DNA from: Streptomyces globisporus
GTDB taxonomy: Bacteria > Actinomycetota > Actinomycetes > Streptomycetales > Streptomycetaceae
Direction: 5' to 3'
Length of the DNA stretch: 64,000 nucleotides
Assembly: GCA_014649555.1 (NCBI GenBank)
Contig: BMTG01000008.1
Span: 62,001 to 126,000, forward strand
In this document: piece by piece, positions 36,053-44,301 of the stretch
How positions within the stretch are numbered: the first letter of the stretch is position 1
Layout: each line of letters starts with the position of its first letter
Made by a program: the position numbers and the translations under genes
Notes under the pieces: generated by a model
Seen by the model: the letters and a program-made list of their open reading frames with translations, nothing else
Told to the model about the DNA's origin: nothing
Databases searched by the model: none

Positions 36053-37398
36053 TGACCGGACGACCGCGACCCGGGCCCGGCAGGGGCTGGCTGCTGCGTC
36101 TCGTCATCGCCTTCGCGTTCGCGCAGGGGGCTGTGTCGATGGCGCGGCCCGCCGTCTCCTACCGGGCCCTCGCGCTGGGCGCGGACGAGACGGCCGTCGG
36201 TGTCATCGCCGGGGTGTACGCCCTGCTCCCGCTGTTCGTCGCCGTACCGCTCGGCCGCCGCACCGACCACGGCCGCTGCGCGCCCCTGCTGCCGCTCGGC
36301 GTCCTCCTGATCTCCGGCGGCTGCGCGCTCAGCGGCCTCGTCTCCTCGCTGCCCGCGATGGCCGCCTGGAGCGGGGTGATGGGCCTCGGCCACCTGTGTT
36401 TCGTGATCGGCGCGCAGTCGCTCGTGGCCCGGCAGTCCGCACCCCACGAACAGGACCGCAACTTCGGCCACTTCACCATCGGGGCCTCGCTCGGCCAGCT
36501 CATCGGCCCGATCGCGGCGGGCGCGCTCATCTCCGGACAGGGCGGAGCCCTCGGCCGTACGAGCGCGCTGGCCCTCCTCGTCTCGGCCGGGGTCTGTGCG
36601 GTCGCCCTCACCTCGCTCTGGCGCATCGAGCACCGCCGGACGACCGGCACCCGGCCGCGGACCGACAGCAAGGTCCCCGTCCGGACGATCCTCGGTGCGC
36701 GGGGCGTCCCCGCGGGCATCCTGATCAGCATGGCGGTGCTGTCCGCCACCGACATCCTCACCGCCTACCTGCCGGTCGTCGGCGAGCACCGCTCCATCGC
36801 GCCGGCCACCGTCGGCCTGCTGCTGAGCCTGCGGGCCGCGGCCACGATCGCCTGCCGGCTGGTGATGACGCCGCTGCTGCGGCTGCTGGGGCGCCGGGCC
36901 CTGCTGACCACCAGCTGCCTGCTCGCCGGACTCCTCTGCGCGGGCGTCGCCCTCCCGGTCTCCGTCCCCGTCCTCGCCGTGATACTGGCCGTGCTCGGCT
37001 TCTGCCTCGGTGTCGGCCAGCCGCTGTCCATGACCACGGTCGTCCGCGCCGCTCCCGACGGGGCCCGCTCCACCGCCCTCGCCCTCCGGCTCACCGGCAA
37101 CCGGCTCGGCCAGGTCGCCGCCCCCGCCGCGGCGGGGCTGATCGCGGGCGCGGTGGGGGTGGCCGCCCCGTTCGTGCTGCTCGGCGTGGGGCTGGTCGGC
37201 GCGGCGGGACTCGGTCTGCGCGGGGAGGGCCGTACGGGGCCGTCGCCCACGGGGTCGGAACCCGCCGACGAGGTGGGTACGAAGACGGAGCCGGCGCCCG
37301 TCGGCGAGGCGCTCAGCGACCGGTCGAGCCGTCGATCAGCTCCCGGAGGATGTCCGCGTGACCGGCATGCCGACCGGTCTCCTCGATCAGGTGGGTGA
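36052..37398 (+). CDS. MFS transporter
   Basis: 448 residues, ~12 membrane helices in two six-helix halves separated by a basic loop (WRIEHRRTTGTRPRTDSK). The motif A-like loop is GRRTDHGR. The start overlaps the citrate transporter stop. The C-terminal ~55 residues are hydrophilic (AGLGLRGEGRTGPSPTGSEP onward), and the last 86 bases overlap the converging DinB gene. Without that tail the protein is a normal 395-residue MFS. Substrate unknown; export of a metabolite is the usual guess. Confidence 0.85.
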   Translation: MTGRPRPGPGRGWLLRLVIAFAFAQGAVSMARPAVSYRALALGADETAVGVIAGVYALLPLFVAVPLGRRTDHGRCAPLLPLGVLLISGGCALSGLVSSLPAMAAWSGVMGLGHLCFVIGAQSLVARQSAPHEQDRNFGHFTIGASLGQLIGPIAAGALISGQGGALGRTSALALLVSAGVCAVALTSLWRIEHRRTTGTRPRTDSKVPVRTILGARGVPAGILISMAVLSATDILTAYLPVVGEHRSIAPATVGLLLSLRAAATIACRLVMTPLLRLLGRRALLTTSCLLAGLLCAGVALPVSVPVLAVILAVLGFCLGVGQPLSMTTVVRAAPDGARSTALALRLTGNRLGQVAAPAAAGLIAGAVGVAAPFVLLGVGLVGAAGLGLRGEGRTGPSPTGSEPADEVGTKTEPAPVGEALSDRSSRRSAPGGCPRDRHADRSPRSGG

Positions 37399-37816
37399 GA
37401 GCCCACCGCACACTGGGGGAGGGCTTGTCCGGCTGCGCTCGGGGCAGCGGTGCGCCGAGGTCGGCGCACCCGTCGAGTACGGCGTTCGCCTCCTCGACCG
37501 CCTCCCGGTAGCGGGCCACGACCTCGGCCACGCCGTCCTCGGGGGCGGCGTGGAACGTTGACGGCCAGTCGGTGACACGGTCTCCGAGGAGGGTGGCCCG
37601 CTCGACGAAGGTCAGATGGTGGAGCAGCCCCACCAGGTTCGTACCCGAGGGCACCTGAGCGGTCCGGGCCGCCGGATCGGGTGCGCCCTCGACCTTCGCG
37701 GCGACCGACGTGCGCAGGTAGTCGAGGAAGCCGCGCAACACCTCCGCCTCGCTGTCGCCGGTCCGGGGCGGCGGGGTGTCCCGGCGCCGGGTGCGGGGAC
37801 GGGGCGTGGCGGTCAT
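37313..37816 (-). CDS. DinB-family (DUF664) protein
   Basis: 167 residues. The four-helix-bundle pattern has LVGLLHHLTFVERATLLGDR and HLIEETGRHAGHADILREL; the spaced His residues are the metal ligands of DinB/DUF664 proteins. Members include mycothiol-dependent thiol transferases and stress proteins, but many have no known role. The 3' end lies inside the MFS coding region on the other strand. Confidence 0.88.
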   Translation of the reverse strand: MTATPRPRTRRRDTPPPRTGDSEAEVLRGFLDYLRTSVAAKVEGAPDPAARTAQVPSGTNLVGLLHHLTFVERATLLGDRVTDWPSTFHAAPEDGVAEVVARYREAVEEANAVLDGCADLGAPLPRAQPDKPSPSVRWALTHLIEETGRHAGHADILRELIDGSTGR

Positions 37817-38144
37817 GGTGCCTCCTCGGTCAGGGCGGTGCGAATACGGGCTCGCCTGTCTCGTCTCAGTGTTGTCCGGTCTGCCGCCGCCGGGGCAAGG
37901 GATCATGCCGTTCCGGCAAGTCGCCCCCGGTGGCCGGATGACCGTCCCCGGAGGCGGGAAGAGGTCGCGGGGGTGCACACGCCCGGCCCGGTCGGCGCCA
38001 CGCGTGTCACCGGCGTGACGGGGGTCTCGGAAGGCTCTCTGGCGTCGGAAAACTAACGGCGCTAGTTTGGGCGGGTGCGACGTGTGCCCCGCGCCCGCCG
38101 CACGGCTTCGGCGCTCCGCACAGCCCGTCCGGGAGGAAACAGCC
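37817..38144. other. Intergenic region before aldehyde dehydrogenase
   Basis: 328 bases between divergent DinB and ALDH genes. No gene seen. It contains the palindrome at 38050-38068 and GGGAGGAAAC as the ALDH ribosome site. Confidence 0.5.
38050..38068. promoter_or_regulatory. Palindromic operator before ALDH (family A)
   Basis: AAACTAACGGCGCTAGTTT: 6-base arms AAACTA/TAGTTT, 77 bases before the ALDH start. It matches 14 of 19 positions with 44254-44272, the divergent region of a tetR and an acyl-CoA dehydrogenase. Confidence 0.65.
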
Positions 38145-39539
38145 ATGCAGGCCCATGACCAGATGTACATCGACGGCGCCTGGCGGCCGGCCGTCGGCCG
38201 GGACACGATCGCGGTCGTGAACCCGGCGGACGAGCAGGTCATCGCCCACGTACCGGCGGGAACGGCGGAGGACGTCGCCGCGGCGGTGCGGGCCGCGCGC
38301 GCCGCCTTCCCCGCATGGGCCGCGACGCCGCCTGCCGAGCGCGCCGCCCGGCTCACCGCGCTGGCCGACGCGCTGGCCGCCCGCAAGGACGTGCTGGCCG
38401 AGACGATCACCGCGGAGCTGGGCTCGCCCCTGCCGCTGTCGCAGATGGTCCACGCGGGCGTGCCCGTGCTGGTGGCCGCCTCGTACGCCGAACTGGCCGG
38501 CCGCCACGCCTTCGAGGAGCGGATCGGCAACTCCACCGTGCTGCTGGAGCCGGTCGGCGTGGTCGGCGCGATCACCCCCTGGAACTACCCGCTCCACCAG
38601 ATCGTCGCCAAGGTCGCCCCGGCCCTCGCCGCCGGCTGCACCGTCGTCCTCAAGCCCGCCGAGGACACCCCGCTCACCGCCCAGCTCTTCGCCGAGGCCA
38701 CCGAGGCCGCCGGTCTGCCGCCGGGGGTCTTCAACCTCGTCACCGGCCTTGGAGCGGTCGCGGGCCAGGCGCTCGCCGCCCACGAGGACGTCGACCTGGT
38801 CTCGTTCACCGGATCCACCGCCGTCGGCAGGCAGATCGGCGCCACCGCCGGGGCCGCGGTCAAGCGCGTCGCCCTGGAGCTGGGCGGCAAGTCCGCCAAT
38901 GTGATCCTGCCCGGCGCGGACCTCGCCAAGGCGGTCAACGTCGGCATCGCCAACGTGATGACCAACTCCGGTCAGACGTGCAGCGCCTGGACCCGGATGC
39001 TGGTGGACGCCGAACGGTACGACGAGGCCGTGGAGCTGGCGGCGAACGCCGTCACCAAGTACGTGGCCGGGGAGCGGGTCGGTCCGCTCGTCAACGCCAA
39101 GCAGCAGGCCCGGGTGCGGGGTTACATCGAGAAGGGCGTCGAGGAAGGGGCCCGGCTGATCTCGGGCGGCCCGGACGCGCCCCTGGAGACCGGCTTCTAC
39201 GTCAGCCCGACCGTCTTCGCCGATGTCACCCCGGACATGACGATCGCCCAGGAGGAGATCTTCGGCCCGGTGGTCTCGATCCTGCGGTACGAGGACGTGG
39301 ACGACGCGCTCCGGATCGCCAACGGCACCGTGTACGGGCTCGCCGGGGCCGTGTGGGCCGCCGACGACGAGGAGGCGGTCGCCTTCGCCCGCCGGATGGA
39401 CACCGGGCAGGTCGACATCAACGGCGGACGCTTCAACCCGCTGGCCCCGTTCGGCGGTTACAAGCAGTCGGGGGTCGGCCGCGAGCTGGGCCCGCACGGT
39501 CTGGCGGAGTACCTCCAGACGAAGTCGCTCCAGTTCTGA
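38145..39539 (+). CDS. NAD(P)-dependent aldehyde dehydrogenase
   Basis: 464 residues from the ATG after GGGAGGAAAC. It shows the ALDH folds [20 protein letters not shown], the active Glu in [10 protein letters not shown], the active Cys in [11 protein letters not shown], and [11 protein letters not shown]. It oxidises an aldehyde to its acid in the cytosol. Followed after 41 bases by a zinc alcohol dehydrogenase, so the pair could run alcohol to aldehyde to acid. An operator-like palindrome upstream resembles one in the fatty-acid region at 44.2 kb. Confidence 0.92.
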   Translation: MQAHDQMYIDGAWRPAVGRDTIAVVNPADEQVIAHVPAGTAEDVAAAVRAARAAFPAWAATPPAERAARLTALADALAARKDVLAETITAELGSPLPLSQMVHAGVPVLVAASYAELAGRHAFEERIGNSTVLLEPVGVVGAITPWNYPLHQIVAKVAPALAAGCTVVLKPAEDTPLTAQLFAEATEAAGLPPGVFNLVTGLGAVAGQALAAHEDVDLVSFTGSTAVGRQIGATAGAAVKRVALELGGKSANVILPGADLAKAVNVGIANVMTNSGQTCSAWTRMLVDAERYDEAVELAANAVTKYVAGERVGPLVNAKQQARVRGYIEKGVEEGARLISGGPDAPLETGFYVSPTVFADVTPDMTIAQEEIFGPVVSILRYEDVDDALRIANGTVYGLAGAVWAADDEEAVAFARRMDTGQVDINGGRFNPLAPFGGYKQSGVGRELGPHGLAEYLQTKSLQF

Positions 39540-39580
39540 CCTCCGTACCCCTGTCCTCGTAACTCGTAAGGAGCCTGTTC

Positions 39581-40660
39581 GTGGTCCGCGCCGCCGTACT
39601 GCCCGCCGTCGGAGCTCCGCTGGAGATCACCGACATCGTCCTGCCGGAGCCCGGCCCCGGCCAGGTGCGTATCGCGCTCGCCGCCGCCGGGGTCTGCCAC
39701 TCCGACCTGTCCCTGTCCAACGGCACCATGCGCGTCCCGGTGCCGGCCGTCCTCGGCCACGAGGGAGCGGGCACCGTCCTGGCCGTCGGCGAGGGCGTCA
39801 CGCACGTCGCGCCCGGCGACGGCGTCGTCCTCAACTGGGCGCCCTCCTGCGGGGTCTGCTTCCACTGCGGGATCGGCGAGGTGTGGCTCTGCGCCGATGC
39901 CCTCAAGGGAGTCTCCCGGCTCCACGCCCGTACGGCGGACGGCACCGGCCTCCACCCCGGCCTCAACGTCGCGGCCTTCGCCCAGGAGACCGTCGTCGCC
40001 GCCAACTGCGTCCTCCCCGCCCCCGACGGCATCCCGCTCACCGACGCCGCCCTCCTCGGCTGCGCGGTCCTGACCGGCTACGGGGCGGTCCACCACAGCG
40101 CCCGGGTCCGTGAGGGCGAGAGCGTCGTCGTCTTCGGGATCGGCGGCGTCGGACTCGCCGTACTCCAGGCCGCCCGGATCGCGGGCGCCTCCAGGATCAT
40201 CGCGGTCGACGTCTCCCCGGCCAAGGAGGAGCTGGCCCGGCAGGCGGGCGCCACCGACTACGTCATCGCCTCCGACACCACCCCGCGCGAGATCCGCAAG
40301 CTGACCGGCGGTCAGGGCGCGGACGTCGCGGTGGAGTGCGTCGGCCGGCCCGCCACCATCCGGGCCGCCTGGGAGTCCACCCGGCGCGGCGGCCGCACCA
40401 CGGTCGTCGGGATCGGCGGCAAGGACCAGGAAGTCACCTTCAACGCCCTGGAGATCTTCCACTGGGGCCGGTCCCTGACGGGCTGCGTCTACGGCAACAG
40501 CGATCCGGCCCAGGACCTGCCCGTCCTCGCCGACCACATCCGCGCGGGCCGCTTCGACCTGTCGATGATGGTCACCGAGCACATCGGCCTGGACGGCATC
40601 CCCGCCGCCTTCGACAACATGATCGCGGGCAAGGGCGGCCGGGCGCTGGTGGTGTTCTAG
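39581..40660 (+). CDS. Zinc-dependent alcohol dehydrogenase
   Basis: 359 residues from GTG 39581, with ribosome site TAAGGAG. Catalytic zinc ligands are Cys in VCHSD, His-Glu in GHEGAG and Cys in LLGCAVLTGYGA. Structural zinc cysteines are CGVCFHC and a later WLC. The nucleotide fold has GIGGVGLAVLQAA. This is the NAD-dependent class III-like/mycothiol-type MDR layout. Downstream of and co-transcribed with the ALDH. It converges with the ppk2 remnant 7 bases away. Confidence 0.93.
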   Translation: MVRAAVLPAVGAPLEITDIVLPEPGPGQVRIALAAAGVCHSDLSLSNGTMRVPVPAVLGHEGAGTVLAVGEGVTHVAPGDGVVLNWAPSCGVCFHCGIGEVWLCADALKGVSRLHARTADGTGLHPGLNVAAFAQETVVAANCVLPAPDGIPLTDAALLGCAVLTGYGAVHHSARVREGESVVVFGIGGVGLAVLQAARIAGASRIIAVDVSPAKEELARQAGATDYVIASDTTPREIRKLTGGQGADVAVECVGRPATIRAAWESTRRGGRTTVVGIGGKDQEVTFNALEIFHWGRSLTGCVYGNSDPAQDLPVLADHIRAGRFDLSMMVTEHIGLDGIPAAFDNMIAGKGGRALVVF

Positions 40661-40667
40661 AACGCCG

Positions 40668-41625
40668 CTAGTAGTCCGTCGTCCGGGAGGTCGAGGCGAC
40701 CGGCCCCAGCAGCCGGGCGTCCATCTCGCCCTCCTCGAACAGCCGGGAGGCCGGGCCCACGATCAGCGGGTCCGGCCTCCTCACCACCTCCGGGTCCTTG
40801 CCCGGGTAGTCGAAGCGGTCCAGCACATGCCGCATCGCCTCCAGACGGGCCCGCTTCTTGTCGTTGCTCTTCACCACCGTCCAGGGCGCGTCGGCCGTGT
40901 CGGTGTGGAAGAGCATCAGCTCCTTCGCCTCGGTGTACTCGTCCCACTTGTCGAGCGAGGCCAGGTCGACAGGGCTCAGCTTCCACCGCCGTACGGGGTC
41001 GATCTGCCGGATCATGAACCGGTTGCGCTGTTCGTTGCGCGAGACGGAGAACCAGAACTTCACCAGGTGGATGCCGTCCCGGGCGAGCATCCGCTCGAAG
41101 CCCGGGGCCTGGTGCATGAACTCCAGGTACTCGCGGGTCGTGCAGAACCCCATCACCCGTTCCACGCCCGCCCGGTTGTACCAGGAGCGGTCGAACAGGA
41201 CGATCTCCCCGGCGCTCGGCAGATGCGCCGCGTACCGCTGGAAGTACCACTGGGTGCGCTCGCGTTCGGTCGGCTTCCCCAGCGCCACCACCCGCGCGCC
41301 ACGCGGGTTGAGATGCGTAGTCGCGGCGGCGCAGCTTGCGGTCGTACGGGTAGTCCTCGCGCCAGGCGTCGCGGGCGTGGCCCTCCGGCGTCACGAGGAC
41401 CGGATCGTCGTCCCCGCTGTCGACCACACCGAACCCGTCCAGATACGCCCCGCCGTGACGCGCCGCCCGCCCGCTCGCCTCGGGGCCGCCGGGGCCGCCG
41501 GGGCCGCCGGGGCTGTTGGGCACGTCGGCCCCGGGGGTGCCACGTTCCTCGGGGGCGGCGAGCTTGTCCTGGCCCGCCCTGGCCTTCGCCCCGTTACGTC
41601 CGTTCCGCTTGGCGCTCCTCGTCAT
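40668..41625 (-). pseudogene. ppk2: ppk2 polyphosphate kinase with internal deletion and frame change
   Basis: The 5' part (from ATG 41625) reads a typical actinobacterial PPK2 start with a GGPGGPGGP linker, then YPYDRKLRRRDY. Frame then changes near 41,313. The 3' part reads HLNPRGARVVALGKPTERER, IVLFDRSWYNRAGVE and the PPK2 end in another frame. In intact PPK2s about 45 residues lie between these segments and include the Walker A loop GRDAAGKGG; here they are missing. Without Walker A it cannot phosphorylate NDPs/polyphosphate. Its start overlaps the end of the EamA gene (41594-41625), so the two formed an operon. An assembly error is the alternative. Confidence 0.85.
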
Positions 41626-42574
41626 GACGGGATCCCTCCACCGGCCGGGCCGGATTTCCCCGTGTGGGCCCAGTCTGCTGACGGCTCCGGGAGACCGCCA
41701 CCCCGGCCAGGCACAGCACCCCGCCGACGATGCCGAGCGGGGTCGGCACCTCGTCCAGGAGCACCCACGCCATCCCCACGACGAGCGCCGGGACCGCGTA
41801 CGTGGTGGCGCCCATCTTCCCCGCGGTGGTCCGGGCCAGCGCGTAGCCCCAGGTGGTGAAGGCCAGCGCGGTCGGGAAGACGCCCAGGTAGACCATGTTC
41901 AGGGTGGCGGACAGCGGGGCGTCGGCGGCCTCCGAGACCAGCACCCCGGTGAACGGCAGGCAGGCGACGGCCCCGATCAGGCAGCCGAAGGTGTTGATCT
42001 GGAGCGAGGAACCGTGCGCTAGGGCCGGCTTCTGGCTCACCACGCCCGCCGCGTACGCCACGGCGGCCAGCAGGCACAGCGCCACGCCCAGCACGGAGGA
42101 GCCGCCGTGCCCGGACATCGCGAGCCCCACCACGACCGCGCCCGCGAACGAGACGCCCATGCCCAGCAGCAGCCGGCGCGGCAGCCCCTCACCGAGCATG
42201 CGGGCGCCGAGCAGGGCGATCAGGATGGGCCCGATGTTCACGAGCATCGCGGCCGTTCCCGCGTCGACCTCCTGCTCGCCCCAGTTCAGGGCCACCATGT
42301 ACAGCCCGAACCACAGCACCCCCGAGGTGATGATCCCGGGCCAGGCCCCGCGCCTCGGGAGCCCTTCCCGGCGGACGATCAGGATCGCCCCGAGCACCAG
42401 CGTGCCCGCCAGCAGCCGGCCCAGGGCCAGCGCGCCGGGGGAGTAGGCCTCGCCCGCACTGCGGATGGAGACGAAGGCGGAGGCCCACAGCACGACGGTG
42501 GTGCAGGCGGCGGCGGGGGCCCGCCAGCGGTGGGCCGGTGGGGAGACGGGGAGGGGGGCCGGGGTCGTCGTCAT
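41594..42574 (-). CDS. EamA/DMT-family transporter
   Basis: 326 residues from ATG 42574; ten hydrophobic helices in two repeated EamA halves (e.g. ACTTVVLWASAFVSIRSAGE; YLGVFPTALAFTTWGYALAR; TYAVPALVVGMAWVLLDEVP). Inner membrane metabolite exporter by family; substrate unknown. A hydrophilic tail overlaps the ppk2 start by 32 bases. Confidence 0.9.
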   Translation of the reverse strand: MTTTPAPLPVSPPAHRWRAPAAACTTVVLWASAFVSIRSAGEAYSPGALALGRLLAGTLVLGAILIVRREGLPRRGAWPGIITSGVLWFGLYMVALNWGEQEVDAGTAAMLVNIGPILIALLGARMLGEGLPRRLLLGMGVSFAGAVVVGLAMSGHGGSSVLGVALCLLAAVAYAAGVVSQKPALAHGSSLQINTFGCLIGAVACLPFTGVLVSEAADAPLSATLNMVYLGVFPTALAFTTWGYALARTTAGKMGATTYAVPALVVGMAWVLLDEVPTPLGIVGGVLCLAGVAVSRSRQQTGPTRGNPARPVEGSRHDEERQAERT

Positions 42575-42646
42575 GGCCACGACCGTAAAGCCGAAACGCT
42601 TCGCTCCCCACCGAATTGTCATTCCCCGTCAATCGACGCCCACCCA

Positions 42647-42767
42647 AGCCCGTCCGGCGTTTGAGGACGGAACCGTGGCGGTGGTACGGGGCGACTCCTC
42701 CGTGTCCGGAAAGCAGGGGTGCCGCCCAACCCGAGCGCCGGTTCCGTCCTCGATCGCCGGACGGGCT
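42647..42767. repeat. 121-bp inverted-repeat element (Streptomyces palindromic repeat)
   Basis: 27-base arms 42647-42673 and 42741-42767 match at 25 positions (AGCCCGTCCGGCGtttGAGG and its complement). The 67 bases between have no coding sense. The arm resembles a GC-rich repeat commonly seen between Streptomyces genes, and a related half copy is at 63,226-63,248. The element lies at the 3' end of the damaged ArsR-type gene. Confidence 0.75.
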
Positions 42768-42789
42768 GGAAAGGCAGGCGGCCGGACCG

Positions 42790-43521
42790 TCGGCGGCGAG
42801 GGTCGCGGGGTCGACGCCCAGCGCGTCCGACAGCGCCGCCACCCCAGCCGAAGTCACCCGCACCGCCCGCCCCGACCCCACCCGCTCGCACCACCCCACC
42901 GCCAGCACATGCGCGCACAGCGTCGTCCCCGCCGCCCCTGCCAGGTGCGGACGCCGGCTCCGTCCAGTCCAGGCAGCCCCGCACCAGGGGGCGCTGCCCG
43001 GACCGGTCCAGGGAGATGCCGAGCGCGCCGAACCACTCCGGGCCCGCCTCGGTCAGCGCGAACCCGGTGTCCTGCCGCAGCAGCCCCCGTACCGTCATCG
43101 CCTCGGTGATCCGGATGCCGAGCCGCCCCGCGAGATGGTCGTAACAGGTACGCCCCCGGGCCGGCGCACTGCCGACACTCGCTGCCCGCAGGGACCGAGG
43201 CGGCTCCTGCTCGCCGGTCATCGTCTGCGACGCCGGCTCCTCCACCAGGTGCGCCGCCCGTTCGCCGGCCAGCCGGACATAGCGGTGGCGGCCCTGCCGT
43301 TCCTCGGCGAGCAGCCCGCCCGCGACCAGCCGCCCCAGGTGCTCACTGGCGGTGGACGGGGCGACACCGGCGTACCGGGCCAGCTCACCGGCGGTCCAGG
43401 CCCGCCCGTCCAGCAGCGCCAGGCAGAAGGACGCGCGGGTCTCGTCCGCGAGGAGGGCGGCCAGCGCGGCGAGGCGTACGGCGGTGGAGTCGTGCGGCCG
43501 TGGCCGGGGGGAGCGGTCCAT
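42790..43521 (-). pseudogene. ArsR-type helix-turn-helix regulator, frameshifted
   Basis: From ATG 43521 the frame encodes a winged helix (LAALLADETRASFCLALLDG, YAGVAPSTASEHLGRLVAGG) and an effector part to RGCLDWTE (~residue 188, near 42958). Then the sensible frame shifts by one: the continuation CAHVLAVGWCERVGSGRAVR, ALGVDPATLA is found in the next frame. One extra base in CCGG at 42954-42957 explains it. The original stop has been lost near the repeat at 42647-42767. Read as it stands, the protein ends in an Arg/Pro-rich nonsense tail. Either a real mutation or a sequencing error. Confidence 0.75.
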
Positions 43522-43535
43522 ATCTCCAGCGTGCG

Positions 43536-44234
43536 TCACGGACGGTTCGGCACCGGCCGAACCGTCGCCGCGTCGTCGCCCACCGGCTGCGCGTACTGCT
43601 CGTACTGGATCGCCAGCCCTTCCAGCAGCGCCCGCAGCCCCGTCTCGAAGGCCCCTTCGTCGACCTGACGACGGTGGTCGGCCAGCAGGTGGGCCTGGCC
43701 GAGGTGCGGATAGTCGGCGGGGTCGTAGGCGGTCTCGTCGTCGACGAAACCTCCGGCGAAGGAGCCCAGCGCCGAGCCGGTGATGAAGTACCGCATCAGC
43801 GCCCCGATCCGGGTCGCCTGTGCGGGCGGCCACCCCGCCCCCACCATCGCCCCGAACACCGCGTCGGCCACCCGCAGCCCCGCCGGGCGGCGGCCGGGGC
43901 CCCGGGCGAGGACCGGGACGATGTGCGGATGCGCCGCGAGGGCGGCCCGGTAGGACAGGGCCCAGTCGTGCAGGGCCTCCCGCCAGTCACGCGGGTCCGG
44001 CTCCTCGAACATCGACAGGTCGACCTGTGCGGAGACCGCGTCGGCGACGGCGTCGAGGATCTCCTCCTTGTTGCGGAAGTGGTTGTAGAGCGAGGGTCCG
44101 CTCACCCCCAGGACGGCCGCCAGCCGACGGGTGGAGACGGCGTCAAGCCCCTCGGCGTCCACGAGAGCGCTCGCCGCCCCGACGATGCGGTCTCTGCTGA
44201 GGAGGGGCTTGCGCGGTCGGGCCATGCGGCTCAT
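43536..44234 (-). CDS. TetR-family regulator
   Basis: 232 residues from ATG 44234 (AGGGCC upstream; an ATG three codons later is possible). The HTH reads SRDRIVGAASALVDAEGLDA, RRLAAVLGVSGPSLYNHFRN; the C-terminal half is of TetR_C type. Divergent from the acyl-CoA dehydrogenase with 67 bases between; the palindrome at 44254-44272 lies in that gap, so it probably represses both. A matching palindrome precedes the ALDH gene at 38.1 kb. Stop lies 15 bases from the start of the ArsR-type pseudogene. Confidence 0.9.
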   Translation of the reverse strand: MSRMARPRKPLLSRDRIVGAASALVDAEGLDAVSTRRLAAVLGVSGPSLYNHFRNKEEILDAVADAVSAQVDLSMFEEPDPRDWREALHDWALSYRAALAAHPHIVPVLARGPGRRPAGLRVADAVFGAMVGAGWPPAQATRIGALMRYFITGSALGSFAGGFVDDETAYDPADYPHLGQAHLLADHRRQVDEGAFETGLRALLEGLAIQYEQYAQPVGDDAATVRPVPNRP

Positions 44235-44253
44235 AGTAGGCCCTGCGGACCAG

Positions 44254-44272
44254 AAACTAGCAGTGCTAATTA
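44254..44272. promoter_or_regulatory. Palindromic operator between tetR and acyl-CoA dehydrogenase (family A)
   Basis: AAACTAGCAGTGCTAATTA, dyad CTAGCA/TGCTAA, placed symmetrically between divergent starts. Related to 38050-38068. Confidence 0.65.
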
Positions 44273-44301
44273 AGCGATCGTCGGAAGCGGGGTGGCGCAC
44301 G

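Noticed and set aside
40668-41291. Shorter PPK2-like frame as an intact small enzyme
   Set aside because: It lacks the P-loop segment and the N-terminal part continues in another frame upstream, so it is the remnant of one gene.
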